A DNA stretch of 64,000 nucleotides. Source: Umbilicaria muhlenbergii. Taxonomy: Eukaryota; Ascomycota; Lecanoromycetes; Umbilicariales; Umbilicariaceae. The stretch covers positions 7,612,828 to 7,676,827 of the forward strand of contig KK106981.1 of the NCBI GenBank assembly GCA_000611775.1, in the 5' to 3' direction. Each line of letters starts with the position of its first letter. Positions within the stretch are counted from its first letter, which is position 1. The translations under genes were made by a program, and so were the position numbers. The notes beneath the pieces were generated by a model that worked only from the letters and a program-made list of their open reading frames with translations, was not told the origin of the DNA and did not search any database. Positions 30,935-43,729 of this stretch are shown here, in pieces.

Positions 30935-31931
30935 AGGTCATACTTCTGAATAAATCTTAACACTTTCTGAATAAACTTCAAATCTTCTGAATAAACCCTT
31001 CTAACCTAATCAGGTTTAAATACATGTATAGTCATACACAGCAGCTCACCCCTTTCCTCCTCTCTTCCTCAAATTTTCTTGCCCCGTGAATACGCCTTTT
31101 AGAAAAAACCAATCATGAATTGATTTTCAGAATTTCTTTCAAGTTCAGCAGTAGAATTTCATATGAAGGATTTTAATGACGTTCTAAGAGACTCTTTTGA
31201 GGATAAAATTGATGATGAAATTAACAAAGAAACTGATGAAGAAACCTCTGAGGAGTCACTTTCTGAATTCAACACTCTCATGCAGCTGAAGCAGTCAGTG
31301 AAGCAGCAGACTGCTCTGTCTCAGTTCATTGACTTTACCTCTGTGACAGATCATCTGAGAAACATAAGACCTTGAGGTCAGTGAGATCAGCAGAGGCAAT
31401 AAGCTTCAGTCTCTCAGAGTATCTCAGACAGCATAATGAGGTCATTTCAGCTCATCAGTTAATAAATCTCAGGCCTAAAGGCGTGCTGTCAAGTCAATGA
31501 CTCATTGACTGACTGATGAGCTGACTGAAATTGAGCGGCACTTCATTGCCTGAGGCCGCCTCAGATTTTTGAAGGGGGGGGTGCATGATTGATGACAGCA
31601 GCAGCAGTGAGCCAGCTGTTATGAGGAGACAGTGATGACAGCACTTAAGAAGGGGAGGTGAGTGCAGCAGTGATAAAAGGCATGATGAAAGATGTGTGAT
31701 GAGAGATCTGCAGTCTATTAGCATATATTCAACTTTTGAATAACTTTTGAAGGCTCAAATTGAACTTCAAATCATAAGGAATTGAGCCTTTTAAGTCAAC
31801 CTTTAATTCTGAACTTCTGATGTGTAAAACAGACACGCTGAGGTCATATAACCTGATTAAGTTAAAAGGGTCTATTCAGAAGATTTAAGGTTTATTCAGA
31901 AAGTGTTGAGGTTTATTCAGAAGTGTGATCT
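30935..31931. mobile_element. 997-bp TIR element with triple repeat in its ends
   Basis: About 85-bp inverted ends beginning AGGTCATACTTCTG on the left and the complement of CAGAAGTGTGATCT on the right. Each end holds three copies of a 20-bp-type unit around TTCTGAATAAAC. Target duplication ATAATGA (30,928-30,934 and 31,932-31,938), 8 bp if the next A is counted. The interior has an acidic 70-codon ORF and a G8 run (31,573). Long TIRs fit a MULE-like or hAT-like non-autonomous element; no transposase is seen. Confidence 0.8.
31163..31375 (+). pseudogene. Acidic ORF inside the 997-bp TIR element
   Basis: 70 codons with D-D-E-I-N-K-E-T-D-E-E-T-S-E-E-S, then a Gln/Ser segment. The upstream frame is open for some 10 more codons. 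It is not similar to the LINE leader and lies only in the inserted element, so it may be a captured or eroded exon. I do not recognise it. Confidence 0.3.
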
Positions 31932-32234
31932 ATAATGAATATAACATCAGACATGAAGTCTGAAAATAATAGTCAGTGCACTACATCTACACCTACACTG
32001 ATGGTATTCATAACAAAGGAAAACTACTTTGTTATGAATAACAATCAAAACAGCCCGTTCACCTTCTCATAAACACACAGGCAAATCAAAAAAGTCACAT
32101 TGCAAGATAAAAAATGCAAAAACATCACTTCCTCACAGGAAAGTCAACCGGTGAAGGTGTGAATTCAAAGTTCAAGGGAAAACTGTGAAAATTCACAAAA
32201 CAGTGAACAGAGTAAAAGTGGAAAAACGCTGAAT

Positions 32235-32738
32235 TTGAGACACAAAATGATGAAATCACTGTATTTAGCAGCAAACTCTGCGCTGCTAAATCTAGTCAAT
32301 ACATCACACCCGTCGCAAAAATTTGACCTAAATCAGGCAATTTTCCACCTCGCAAAGTCACAAAACTCACAAAATGTGAAAAGTTCACAATTGGCAAATT
32401 TGAACACAAACGTGCAAAATCATCACTTGCAAAGCCAAATTCAGGTCATAAATTCTAAAATGAATTTACTACTACGCAAAACAGACAGTGTGAATGCAAG
32501 TGTAAAAACAGCTGCAGAAAACACGGGGAAAATGCAAAAAGTTGCAAATGCAGCATTTGCACAAAACAGTTAAAAACAGCACACGGAAATACAAAACAGT
32601 CAAATCACATCAGATAAGGCTGAAACCTTCAGTATTAGTGCAAAACAAGAGCTTAAATCTATGATGAAAAATTCAGCTCAATCAGGTAACTTTTCAGTGA
32701 GTATGACTGAAAATGCTGAAAACACCCAAAAACATCAA
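32235..32738 (+). pseudogene. LINE 2 ORF1, N-terminal part
   Basis: An Asn/Gln/Ser-rich start, L-R-K-T-D-S-V-N-A-S-V-K-T-A, then A-E-N-T-G-K-M-Q-K-V-A-N-A-A-F-A-Q-N, matching LINE B ORF1. Open for 112 codons, then a single TAA, after which the same frame continues to M-T-E-N-A-E-N-T-Q-K-H-Q, where the hAT insertion falls. It continues at 54,418. Confidence 0.8.
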
Positions 32739-33299
32739 TAGGCTGTCATTTGAGTCAGGTCAGGTTAAGTCAATGATTAAGAACTTAATTCACAAGTTCA
32801 GCTCCTTCACAGACCTGATATTCAGTGATTAATCAAGTCAACCCTGAGGTACTCATGCAGACACTGAACTAATTATATATGATTAAAATTGCTTAATCAC
32901 CATAACAGTAGTAAATTTAATATAAGTAATAATGTCACTTTTCTTCTCATATTATCACAGCTTTGCATTGTGTTGTTATCAAAGACAGGTATTGTGATAA
33001 TTGAATACTCTTATATATTTTTAATTGAATTATTAATCTGCAAAGACTGATATTATACATTGTGAGCACTGTGCAAACATGAAGAAAAACATGATATGCT
33101 AGAAAAGTAATGCTCAAAGGTAATGCTCAAAGGTAATGTTTATCTAGAATTTATGATGACTGTATACTTTTTTTAACTTTGCAGACTGTATCTGTAACTG
33201 ATTTCATAACACAATTTGACATTGATCTGCAGACAGCAATACTGATTGACTGATGCTGATAATGATGCATCACTCATATGTTGAATTCATAGATTGCTT

Positions 33300-36200
33300 G
33301 TCTTGACTGACTGCAGTTAATCTTCTCTGAGCTTCACTCCTTCATACTGAAGTGAGGGAGGTCATCAGGTCATTAAATGATAAAAACATGTTAAAATCAT
33401 CTTGCTCTCTGCCCTCTGATACATCTTCAATCATAATAAAAGCATTTAAATCATTACTCTGCTTCATTTCTGCTCTTATCTGATGCATATCAACAAGTTC
33501 ATCTACTCTCATATCATCTGAATTATTCATGTCAGACTCATCATGATTATCACTGTTCATTGTCACTGTTTTACACTTAACAGAGGTAAACTTCCTTCAT
33601 TGAAATGTTTTCATGAACTCATAAGCCTCCTCATCATCTGTTATAATTAACTCATTCAGAACAGAGACTTCTTGAGTTTAAGTTTCAGAGGCACTGACTT
33701 CCTCATCATTGTCATCATCATCAATGAGGTTGTTCAACAAGATGTTTCACTCATGATACTTGATTAAACAGAGTATATATATAATCTCAGTGCTCAGATA
33801 TTCACATTATCAATTGCAGATATCTTTAATTATATTAAAGATGCATTTCACATCTACTTCAGAGACACATACAACAAGAACATTTCTTGTTATCTGAGAG
33901 AAACCTTTAAAATCACTGTAGTTGACACTTCACATCTAATGATGTAATTAACTTAAGCCTCATATCAGTATTACCTTTGAGTATTACCTTTAGTGAATCA
34001 TTGACATAATTGACTGATGTGAAAAGATACTTAAAGATATCATTTTAAGTATTTATTCATCATTAATTCTTCAGCTTTATCTATTTAATTAATGTGTTGA
34101 GATTCATATTCTGTGACTGACCTGCAGCAGTAGTTGAGTTCATAGTCAGACTTTCATATTTTAAGTAATGTAGATCATAATAGTCTTGAAATTATTAATT
34201 TCACTTAATTTCTTGAGATTTTGTTACTTTCTTCCTCTATGATGCATTAGTCATGATTAAGCAAATATATGCATTAAAGTTATTTTATACTTGATCATCT
34301 TACATGATGAGTTTAAAACAGTTGTAAGATTATAAATTCATTGTTGACTTGCCTGTAAACTTTTATAATAATCCCTCAACTTATCCTGACAGGCTTTCAG
34401 AGCAGTGATCAGTTCATGCTTTCAAAGAGTGATTTTTAACTGCACTCAGCAGCAGTGATCTGCAATGTGACTGATAAGTTGATTGTACATGTATCAGATC
34501 TTATGTATTATAACTTTAATAATTTTTAAAAGTGCTGTAGTTCAGTCTTTAAATGATTTTAATAATGTCAAAAGGTAACAGACCTGTTCTCATTTTAAAT
34601 TAATGATTACAAGAACTCAGAGCTTTCTATCTTGTTCATTAAGAACAAAGTTGCGCAGAGCCTCTCATAGAATATAAGTTTAAAAAAGCATGTCATATGT
34701 GAAATTTCATCACATTTTGATGTCTTGAATCATTTGAAGAGGTTTTTAATTTAAGCTGTTTACATAAACTTATTGTTGAATATCTGCAAATCATTTAAAT
34801 CTCTGTGAGAAAGAGTTGATTACAATTGAGAGATACTGAATCTGTCATATGTTGTTAATATTCAAGCATTATCAATGAGCATTATCATTTTACTTGCTTT
34901 TTACATGATGTTAATTAAAGATATCTTCTCTTGAATCTTTGTTAACTTGTCTGCATTTTATATCTTCACATGATGATCATTTCTGATGTTCACATCAAGT
35001 GACCTCAGTAGAGCCTTGACAGCAAGAGTTAAGACATGTGTCATGCATGATAATATTGCTTCAGCATTATCTCATTGAATATCATGATCACCACTTAAGA
35101 CTGACTTCAGATGTGTGCACATAATGATGTTATTAAAGATATTATTCATAATGATAGTGAAGAGCTTGTTCTTGATTTTAAAAATCTTCAGAACATTAAG
35201 AATGTGATCTGTTAAAATGACTTCAATATGTGATTTATTTACATGCTTAAATCTCAATAAGGCCTTGTTGTAGTTTCAGTTATTATCAATGTAATAAGCA
35301 GTAACCATCAAGAAGGATAAGTGATTATGAGATTAATAATTTAAAGTTAATGACACTTTATTATTTATCTGAGCAAGACTTTCTTATACAATAAGCATCA
35401 CTTTTTGATATCAATCTGTGATAAGGTTTCAGATTTTATTATGACAAAATATCTGAATGTCATCTTGAAGCATCATAAGAGTGATATGAAGCTGCTTATT
35501 CTCAATGAATCAAAAGGAGGTGTTTATAAATATGAGTGCATTAATGATTTACTGTTCAAAGATCTTCTTCATGTATATCAGAATGTCAAGGTTGTGTACT
35601 GTTCATTTTTAAGAAATATCATAAGAGCATTAACTTTCAGCATTAATACTGATAAGAAACATAATACATAAAAAGAAACAAACTTACTGTTGACTGCAAC
35701 AGTTCATTCAATGTAGATTGTGAATGCTTTTACTTAAATAATATCTTGCAACAGTTTAAATGCAAATGCTTCTTCATAATGCTGAAATCAGTGTTCTTTG
35801 TATTCAGGTAACTGATGACAACTTGATAAAGCTTGCATTGTAAATTTAACTTTTCACTTCACATGACTGCAACCTGCTCAAACAGATTTCAGTAATTAAA
35901 GAACTGAGTAATGAATCCTCATTTAAAATTGTCTTTCAATTTGTCATAAGTGCAAAGATCATGTAGAGTTGACTTTCATCACTCATGAAAGAGTTTCACA
36001 TATCACTTGTCACTTTTTCAGAAAATGTGTGTCTTGAGAGTGTTGCATTGAAGTGCAATAAATGATGATAGATTTTGAAGAGCATGAAGTAAGATTTAAG
36101 TATTCTCAGATTCTTAAGAGGTTTATAATTATGAAAAAGAGATGAGAATTTCTTCTGCTTCTGAGAGAGAAAAGTCACTATCATATTGAGACATATTGAT

Positions 36201-36300
36201 AGAAGTGTATGTGAAAATTGCAGTGATGAGTGATTTGAGAAAGAAAATATTGTTGTGTAAAGAATAACTACACTTATATGCATATCAAAAGAGATGTCAA
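33300..36300 (-). pseudogene. hAT transposase (decayed), copy E2
   Basis: Same blocks as in E1. The open frame 35,072-35,257 carries F-K-H-V-N-K-S-H-I-E-V-I-L and K-N-K-L-F-T-I-I-M-N-N-x-F-N-N. The acidic C-terminus is open at 33,342-33,566 (D-D-M-R-V-D-E-L-V-D-M-H-Q). The plus-strand ORF 35,405-35,671 is open in both copies but runs against the transposase and has no motif, so I treat it as a shadow. Gypsy A is inserted just upstream of the N-terminus. Confidence 0.72.
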
Positions 36301-36725
36301 ATAAATATATTACACAGAAAACCTCTTTTACTCTTGAAAAGTAATGCTGAAAGATAATGATTAAAACACATGTATGAGGCACATGTAACTCTGTAGTGTA
36401 ATTGTCACGGGTTAGTGACAATCTGAGACTCACGTAGGGCATGCGCCCTACAAGCAGCTTGACAGTGTTAACAAGTCACATGAAAACTCTGCACTGCTTG
36501 ATCTCACCTTCATTCCTTAGTTATTAGTTTTATATAGTTAGGATCATATAACCTCTATATATTTATATCTCATGCTGTCACATACCTCAATTATACTTTC
36601 CTTTCTAGTAAGGAATGTTATAATCTGACAGTTCTAATAACTCTACCTTTCAAAGGATGATGACTTGAGATAAAATGCAGACTTGAAACCAACTATGTTA
36701 AACTTCTGAAGCAGAATGAGACATG

Positions 36726-37915
36726 ATGATGAAGAATCAACAAAATGATCATGAAACATCACTCATTTCCTCAGGCATCAGTGAAGTGAACCTCATGAGT
36801 GAAGGATCCTCAGATGAAATGATGCACAACATTAATGATGAGATCATGCAAGTGAAATGACAGTGAGATGAACTTCTTAAGCAACAAGAGCTGCAGCAGC
36901 TTCAAATGAAAGTTTTGACATTAAAAATCAACCTACTCAAAGATCCTGCTACTCATGTTGATACCTCAGCTGAGAGATTTCTTGACTCTATGAATGCTGA
37001 GTCTGTAATGAGTAAGCACCACGCTGATGAAATGCTGTCAATATGAAATGTATGATCAAGGATTCAGGCAAAGGAGTTGTCATTATATCATGACAAGAAC
37101 ATGAAAGAGCACCTGAATTGAATGTGAGATGCAAGAAATACCTTTCATTTTAACTCAGCTGATTTCCCTCATGAGGAGGATAAGGTGATTTATGTCATGC
37201 AATATTTAAAGAGTGAACTCAAGGAGGCGTGACTGCAAGATGATGAGATTAAAAATTATTTCACTGTTACCTGAGATGATTTTATGAAATTCCTGCTCAA
37301 CATTATTGAGGACCCTGTGAATCATCAGCTTCACATCATTCAGCTGTATAATGATGCTGTTCAATTATCTCATTAATCAGTTCAAGCTTTTAATAATTAT
37401 TTAAGCACTTTAAAAGCTCAGTTACCTTCTTACAGTGAAGAGCACATGAGGACTCACTTCTTCACAAAATTGAAGTCTGAGGTTCATGCAGCCTTGATGA
37501 ATTATCAGGATCTACTCACAACTCAAAAGAGAATCATCATCTTAACTGCATGCCTGAAGAATAACCTACATTTGAGAGGCATCATGAAATTGAAAGCAAA
37601 TTCTAATATGACAGCTACCCTCAGCTGCAAACTTGAGTCACTGTTAAAGCCTGCTGAGAATAAAGATCACAAGCCTGATGAGGGCAAGGAGAAGAGCAAG
37701 TGAGATAAGAAATGTGAAAGTGAATCAATAAAGGCTCCTGAAACAAAGAACTTGTCACACATGACTTGTTAAAATTGCAATCAGAAGAGACATTATTCCT
37801 CTGATTATTCACAGCCTGTGAAAAACTCAGACCTGAATAAGATCCTGATTGCAGCTGTTTCAGCATCAAAAAATGAAAACACTTCAGTGAAGGCTTCACA
37901 TCACTGAAGTGCTGA
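36726..37915 (+). pseudogene. Gypsy A gag
   Basis: An acidic N-terminus, a capsid-like helical region, open at 37,446-37,703, and one zinc knuckle near 37,766-37,810 (C-W-N-C-N-Q-K-R-H-Y-S-S-D-Y, with the last Cys changed to Tyr and Trp to TGA). It packages the element RNA. Interrupted at about ten Trp codons. Confidence 0.75.
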
Positions 37916-37929
37916 ACAAAAGTAGCCTC

Positions 37930-40900
37930 AGAGCTTAATTTAATTGTTGATGAACAAGTTCTTCACAATGATGATGTCATACTCATGCAAGCCTTATTGA
38001 ACATGAGAGCTGAAGTCAATGTGATTTCATAATATTTCATTATTGAGCATCAATTGACTCATATGAAGGGCTTGTTGCCTCAACCTTAATTCTTAAATGA
38101 TCAGAAGACTTACTGCTTCAGTGCTTATCATGTGCATTATCAGCTTACTGACAGTTGAGGACAGTCTCATGAATGTGAACATATGTTTTACACATTAAAT
38201 AAGTCAGGATCACCTCTTATCCTTGAACTTCCTGCATTGAAGACTGAACATGTGTGAATCAACTGCAGAATGAAGGCGTGACGCTTCAACATTAAGAAGC
38301 AGTCTATTGAGTTACAGTCATTTAATGAATTCACAAGAGAGATTCAAGATCACTCTGCTGTCTACACCCTGATATGAGTCAGTCTGAGTGATGACGCTGC
38401 ATCAGAGGTGCACATACAAAGTGTTGAAATAACACAAGCTTTACCTGAGGAGTACACTGATTATGTGAATATGTTCTCAACAGAGAATGCTGACCTCCTT
38501 TCACTTCACAAGATCAGTGATCATGCAATTGACTTGAATGACACAGATTCATCTTATGACCCTTTGTATAACCTCTTTAATACTGAATTAAGGGTGCTAT
38601 GAGAATACTTGAATGACACCTTAATGAAAGGTTGAATTCATCATTTCATGAGCCCTGCAGGAGCACTCATCCTTTTTGTTTCAAAAAAAGATGAAGGGCT
38701 GCAGTTATGTGTTGATTATCAAAGGTTGAACAAGATAATCATCAAGAACAGGCACCTGTTACCTTTTATAAGTGAAACGTTGAATCAGCTTAATGAAGCC
38801 AAGTTATTTATGAAGCTAGATTTGAAGGATGCTTATCACTGTATTCACATCAAGAAGAGTGATGAGTGAAAAACAGTGTTCTGCACTCATTACAGTCACT
38901 TTAAGTATATGATCATGCCTTTCAGATTGGCAAATGCGCTGGTCACATTTTAAGCTTACATCAACTGAGCGCTGATGAAGCTTGTGAATGTCTTTTGCAT
39001 TATTTATCTAGATGACATTCTTATATATTCAGGATCATCAGTGAAACACTGAGAGCATGTTAAGCAGATGTTAGACTGACTCTGCTGATTTCAACTTTAT
39101 GTGAACCCTAAGAAGTGTGAATTCTTCATTATCAAGGTGAAATTCCTAGGGTTTATTATCACAACTGAAGGCGTAGTGATGAATTCATGATGAGTGAACA
39201 TCATACAGGACTGATCAGTATTAAGAACTTTTCAGGAAGTACAAGTCTTCCTGAGCTTTGTGAACTTTTATAAATGCTTTATTAAGTGCTATTCACAAGT
39301 TGCGGCCCCCTTGACAAACCTTATGAAAGGTAGCAAGGATGAAAAGAAGTTTGAGCCTTTTAAATTCTCAAATGACGCAAAGAAGGCATTTAACTGCCTT
39401 CATGAGATCTTTACAACAGCACTCATCCTGATTCACTTTGACTTAAAGTTACAGATACAGGTGAAAACTGATGTGTTAATCATTAAGCTCAGTGACATCC
39501 TGTCTCAGCTGTTGAATAGTGAAGAGTGACATTCAGTTGCATTTTAATTAAGGAAACTGTCTCCTTCAGAGATCTGATATGAAACTCATGATCAGGAGCT
39601 CCTTGTCATCATTATGATGTTTAAACACTGATGACACTACCTCAAAGGCAGTTGTCATATCATAGAGGTATTGACTGATCATAATAATTTATGAGGATTT
39701 ATGAACATGAAGGAATTAAATGATAAGCAAGCATGATGAGCAATGAAGCTTGCTGCTTTTGATTTCAATATTCTGCATCAGTCTGAAAAGATCAACCCTG
39801 CTGACGTGTCATCAAGGTGATCAGACTACAGGGATGTCAAAGAGATGAGTGAAATTATGAAGAAATTACTCTTAATGCTTCAAAGAAAGTTAATCACTCT
39901 TGTGAATGTATTCTCACTCAGATATGCTCCTATTGTGAGGCAGCTGCTCACAGGGGTGAGGAGAATGACTGAGATTAAAAACCTCAAACTTCAGAAAAAA
40001 TGCTGAAGGAGTGACAACAAAACATCTGCTCATGATGACTGTGACATAACTGTGAAACAGCTTAACTCTGTCACTGAAACTGTTGATTGCAAACAACTCA
40101 TTTCACATGTGATGATAAGAGATCTTGTCATTCATGAAACAGCTGATGAAAGCCTGAGTCTACCTTTAAGAGATTTGATTCAAACTCTACAAAATGATGA
40201 TTCATTTGTAGAAGTGACACGCAACGCTGACTGTACATCAGTGAAGTGCAAGGCTAAAGCTGAAAGTCTCTGAAGGATTGACTCTGAAGGCCTTTTATTT
40301 CATGAGGAATAAATATACATTCTGAAAGAAGAGTCTGTAAGGGCAGAGATCTTGAAACATCATCATGATGATGCCTTGACAGAGCATTTCAGAGTAGAAA
40401 GAACTCTTGAATTGATTGATCACAAATATTATTGAATTGATATGAGTCAAGATGTTAAAGATTATGTTGCATCATGTGACATCTGTCAAAGGGTGAAAGT
40501 GCTTAAACATCATCTCTATGATGAGCTACAGGCGCTGCCTCAGCCAGAAGAATCATGACAGCAAGTCATTATGAATTTTATCACTGACTTGCCGTCAAGT
40601 AAGTGCAGGGGTTGCATGTATGATGTGATCTTAATGATTATAAATCAGTATATGAAAATGGCTCAGTATATTCAAATCATGAAAATGATTACAGTAACAG
40701 AGTTGACTGACTTGTTCTATGAGGAAATAATATGCTGATTCAATGTACTGAAAGGGGCTGTCTCTGATTAAGAATCAGTTTTCACAAGCACTTTCTGATC
40801 AGAAATGTGCTATTATTTAAGAATGAAGCATCAGCTAAGCACTGCCTTTCATCTGCAAACAGATGAACAGACAGAATGACAGAATTAAATCTTAAAATAT

Positions 40901-41640
40901 TACCTTCACTGTTACTGCTCAGATGAACAAGATAACTGAATGAATCTTTTACCTCTGACAGAATTCACTTACAATAATGAAACACAGGCATTAATAGGGT
41001 GCAGCTCTTTTTATGTCATGTATGCTTATCATCTGAAAGTAAGATTTAAAGTTGAGAATGACTTCAGGAAAGAAAGAGTACCTGCAGTTAAAAATCAGGT
41101 GAAATGATTTCATGATATACAGAAAGTGCTGTCACAATGATGAGAAAATGTAGTTAATTCTCAGACAAAATATTATGATGTCAAACATAAACTCAAGACC
41201 TATAATGTGAGAGACTTAATAATGTTATTCATGAAGAACTTATGACAGAAGCGCTTGAGCAGGAAACTGTCTCACAAATTCATTAAATCATTTCAGATTG
41301 AAGACTTAATAGAGAAGCAGGCTTACAGGTTAACTTTATCACTCATTTATTGAATTCATAATGTCTTTCATGTCTCTTACCTGAAGCCATATCAGTGCAG
41401 AGCTGATGATGACTTCAAATCATTACTGCCGCCTTCAGAGCTAATTGATGATGAAGAAGAATATGAAGTTGAAGAGATTTTAAACTGCTGAAAATTCAGG
41501 AATGAAATCCTGTACAAGGTGAGATGAAAGGGTTGATCAGAAGAATATGATCAATGAGTGTCAAAGAAGAACTTAAAAGGTGTGCAGGAAATGTGAACAA
41601 CCTTTAATAATGAATTAAATGAGTGTAGAAGGAAGTGATT
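37930..41640 (+). pseudogene. Gypsy A pol (PR-RT-RH-IN-chromodomain)
   Basis: Protease near 37,995 has L-N-M-R-A-E-V-N-V-I-S where L-D-S-G-A is expected. RT about 38,450-39,200: L-C-V-D-Y-Q-R-L-N, F-M-K-L-D-L-K-D-A-Y and an intact Y-L-D-D-I-L-I-Y-S near 39,004. RNase H about 39,250-39,760 with T-D-H-N-N-L. Integrase about 40,340-41,080: H-H-x-x-x-x-T-E-H zinc site, C-D-I-C-Q-R, and F-H-L-Q-T-D-E-Q-T-E. Then V-F-H-V-S-Y-L-K-P and a chromodomain (about 41,453-41,590) with Y-E-V-E-E-I-L and L-Y-K-V-R-(W)-K-G-(W). A near-complete chromovirus polyprotein broken mainly at Trp codons. Confidence 0.88.
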
Positions 41641-41816
41641 TAGAAAGATTTAACTGATGTCATAAAAACACTCTTTCCTGATTTTCCTCAAGAGGTTTTA
41701 CAGGTTTTATTAAAGCCTTATAAGTGATCTACAGCAAGGGTCAAGAGTGACAAGTTCACTAAAAAAGGTGAATCATCAGTAAAGCACAAGGAAAGCACAA
41801 TATTATTATCATCACA

Positions 41817-42023
41817 ATGATGAATCAGAGCAGACTGAAAAAGAATTATCATACAAGATCAGCAAAATGTCAACAAATCATTATTTACTCATCTTCATCA
41901 TCATCATTCTTCTTTTCATCTTCATCATCCTCCTCTGTTTCCTCTGACCCCTCTGACTCAAAGGGAGAGAAATCTTCATCATCATCATCATCATCATCAA
42001 CAATGGCAGGCAAATGCTTTTAA
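41817..42023 (+). repeat. TCA/TCT microsatellite after Gypsy A pol
   Basis: Runs of (TCA)n and (TCT)n at about 41,890-41,950 and 41,973-42,000 give a poly-Ser frame on plus and a poly-Asp/Glu frame on minus. It is a low-complexity expansion; no strand is favoured. Confidence 0.7.
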
Positions 42024-42055
42024 AATAGAATGCACATTAACTGTTCATAGCTGTC

Positions 42056-42385
42056 ATGTCAGGGGTGAAGAGAAGGGGATCAAACTGAATATCACATGAT
42101 ATTCAGGATACCTTTGAGTGCATTATTGTTGCATTTGAGCTGCTTGAGGAGCAGGAGGTTGACCTCAACAGCAGACTTTAATTTCAACAGCTTCTGATGA
42201 CAGCTGACAACACAGAGGTGTGCTGTGATCTTCTTGTTATAACACTTTTGACGCGCCTTGAGAGTGGTCAGGAGAGCAGGCGGAGGAGTGTTGATGTTAA
42301 TCTTATTAATCAGATGTATGAGGGTGTTTATCTTGCAGGTAAATCACGCAGGAACCTTGAATCATCAGTGAAGTGCAACAGATGA
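42056..42385 (+). pseudogene. Extra ORF between pol and 3' LTR of Gypsy A
   Basis: Frame from ATG 42,056 to TGA 42,385 with only two internal stops (both at likely Trp/Gln codons). It reads F-E-C-I-I-V-A-F-E-L-L-E-E-Q-E-V-D-L-N, then L-L-T-R-L-E-S-G-Q-E-S-R-R-R. The minus strand here is also open and Lys/Leu/Cys-rich, so the coding strand is uncertain. The other two Gypsy families have antisense ORFs at this place. Function unknown. Confidence 0.35.
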
Positions 42386-43729
42386 GTGAGTTAAACTTAT
42401 TAAAAGACAAGCTTTGTGCAGATTTATGTAATATGTGCACTTAACATTTAACTTGATGTCACGTACCTGAGTCATATCATCCGTGAAGTGACGGGAACAA
42501 CAGAGACAGAAAGGTTTGATAAGATGTGCATAAGGTTCAGCAGAGCACTTGGCAATCAGTGAGCATTATATGATAACTCACATTAGAAGCACATCTGCGG
42601 AGTCAGCTTCTCTGACTTACAGGCATAATGACTGATGTTGTAATGATGAAGATGAGGCGTCTTGAGGATGCATTAATGATGTTGTGATGATGAATCACTG
42701 CTCTGGCAAAAGTTAATGACAGAAGGTTGAAGAGTTGACAGTATTTATATTCTGAAGTCCTTGTTGTGATATCATCACCTGAGGCCTTGATTATGTTATC
42801 ATAATGCTGTCATGCTGATGCTGTCATGACTTCACTGCTGCCTCTTCACTCCTCAGGGTTTTCACTGTCATGTGACAAGCTCACCTCATTATCATCTCAC
42901 TTAATCAGTGTTGATGCTGCATCATTGATTCAACTGTTAATTGAGTCTTTTATCAGTCACTCACCTTTCTGCGCTGAAGGGCTGCTGCATAAAGAGGAGG
43001 CAATTGTCATGAGTTAATGACAATCTGAGACTCACGTAGAGCATGCGCCTTACAAGCAGCTTGACAGCATTAATGAGTCACATGAAAACTCTGCACTGCT
43101 TGATCTCACCTTCATTCCTTAGTTATTAGTTTTATATAATTAAGATCATATAACCCTTATACATTTATATCTCATGCTGTCACATACCTCAATTATACTT
43201 CCCTTTCTAGTAAGGGACGCTATAGTCTGACAGTAATTGAACAGATATCAGATTATGCATACTTTGTGTTAAAACACTTCTTTGCTCATCAAAGATAATC
43301 ATCATGTTACATGTAACCCTGCAGTATTAATATTCAATTACATTTATGATACATGAAAAAACCTGTTTATGCAACAAAGATGATGATCATCTTATAAATA
43401 ATCTTATGATGACTTATGACAGTCTGTTAAAAAATACTAGGCTTATTCATTTTCAGTTTATAAAATCAAGTAATTAAAAAGATGCTAAAAATCATGAAAA
43501 TGAAAGAAGTTGTGAAACAGCTGTGATTAGATGAAATTTAAGATTTCAACATGCTACTCACTTTAATAGAAATAATTATATGCTAAGAGGAACACACTCT
43601 CTCATTACAGACTTATGACTTTAATTTTCATGTCAAAGTATGATATTATGCATCAATAAAAGTGAGTAAATGATAATGTCAGTAGGTAACATCTGAGTCT
43701 ATTGTATAAATATGCAGTTAATAAAAAAA

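Larger units (their letters stand above)
30096..32738 (+). mobile_element. LINE 2 (plus), 5'UTR and start of ORF1
   Basis: Begins with the shared LINE 5' terminus (AAATCAAAAAGCAATC) and carries a 2.1-kb leader. The leader contains a 997-bp TIR element (30,935-31,931). ORF1 starts at about 32,235 and runs to 32,738, where hAT E2 is inserted. The same LINE resumes at 54,418. Confidence 0.85.
36403..43232 (+). mobile_element. Chromodomain Ty3/Gypsy, family A (full length, 6.83 kb)
   Basis: Two 228-bp LTRs (36,403-36,630 and 43,005-43,232), TG...CA ends, 5-bp duplication GTAAT on both sides, and polypurine tract AAAGAGGAGG just before the 3' LTR. Gag, protease, RT, RNase H, integrase and chromodomain follow in order. 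The LTRs differ by scattered transitions. Most in-frame stops are TGA at Trp codons. Confidence 0.95.

Noticed and set aside
35405-35671. ORF on the strand opposite the transposase, open in both hAT copies (7,971-8,156)
   Set aside because: It overlaps the transposase core region in antisense and has no motif; it is probably open by composition.
36726-41640. Reassigned genetic code (TGA = Trp) as an explanation for the TGA-only stops
   Set aside because: Host genes in the island use TGG for Trp and normal stops, and the TGA pattern is confined to repeats that also show many other C-to-T changes.
41817-42023. Ser-rich 68-codon protein
   Set aside because: It is the translation of a TCA/TCT microsatellite; the reverse strand gives an equally open acidic frame.
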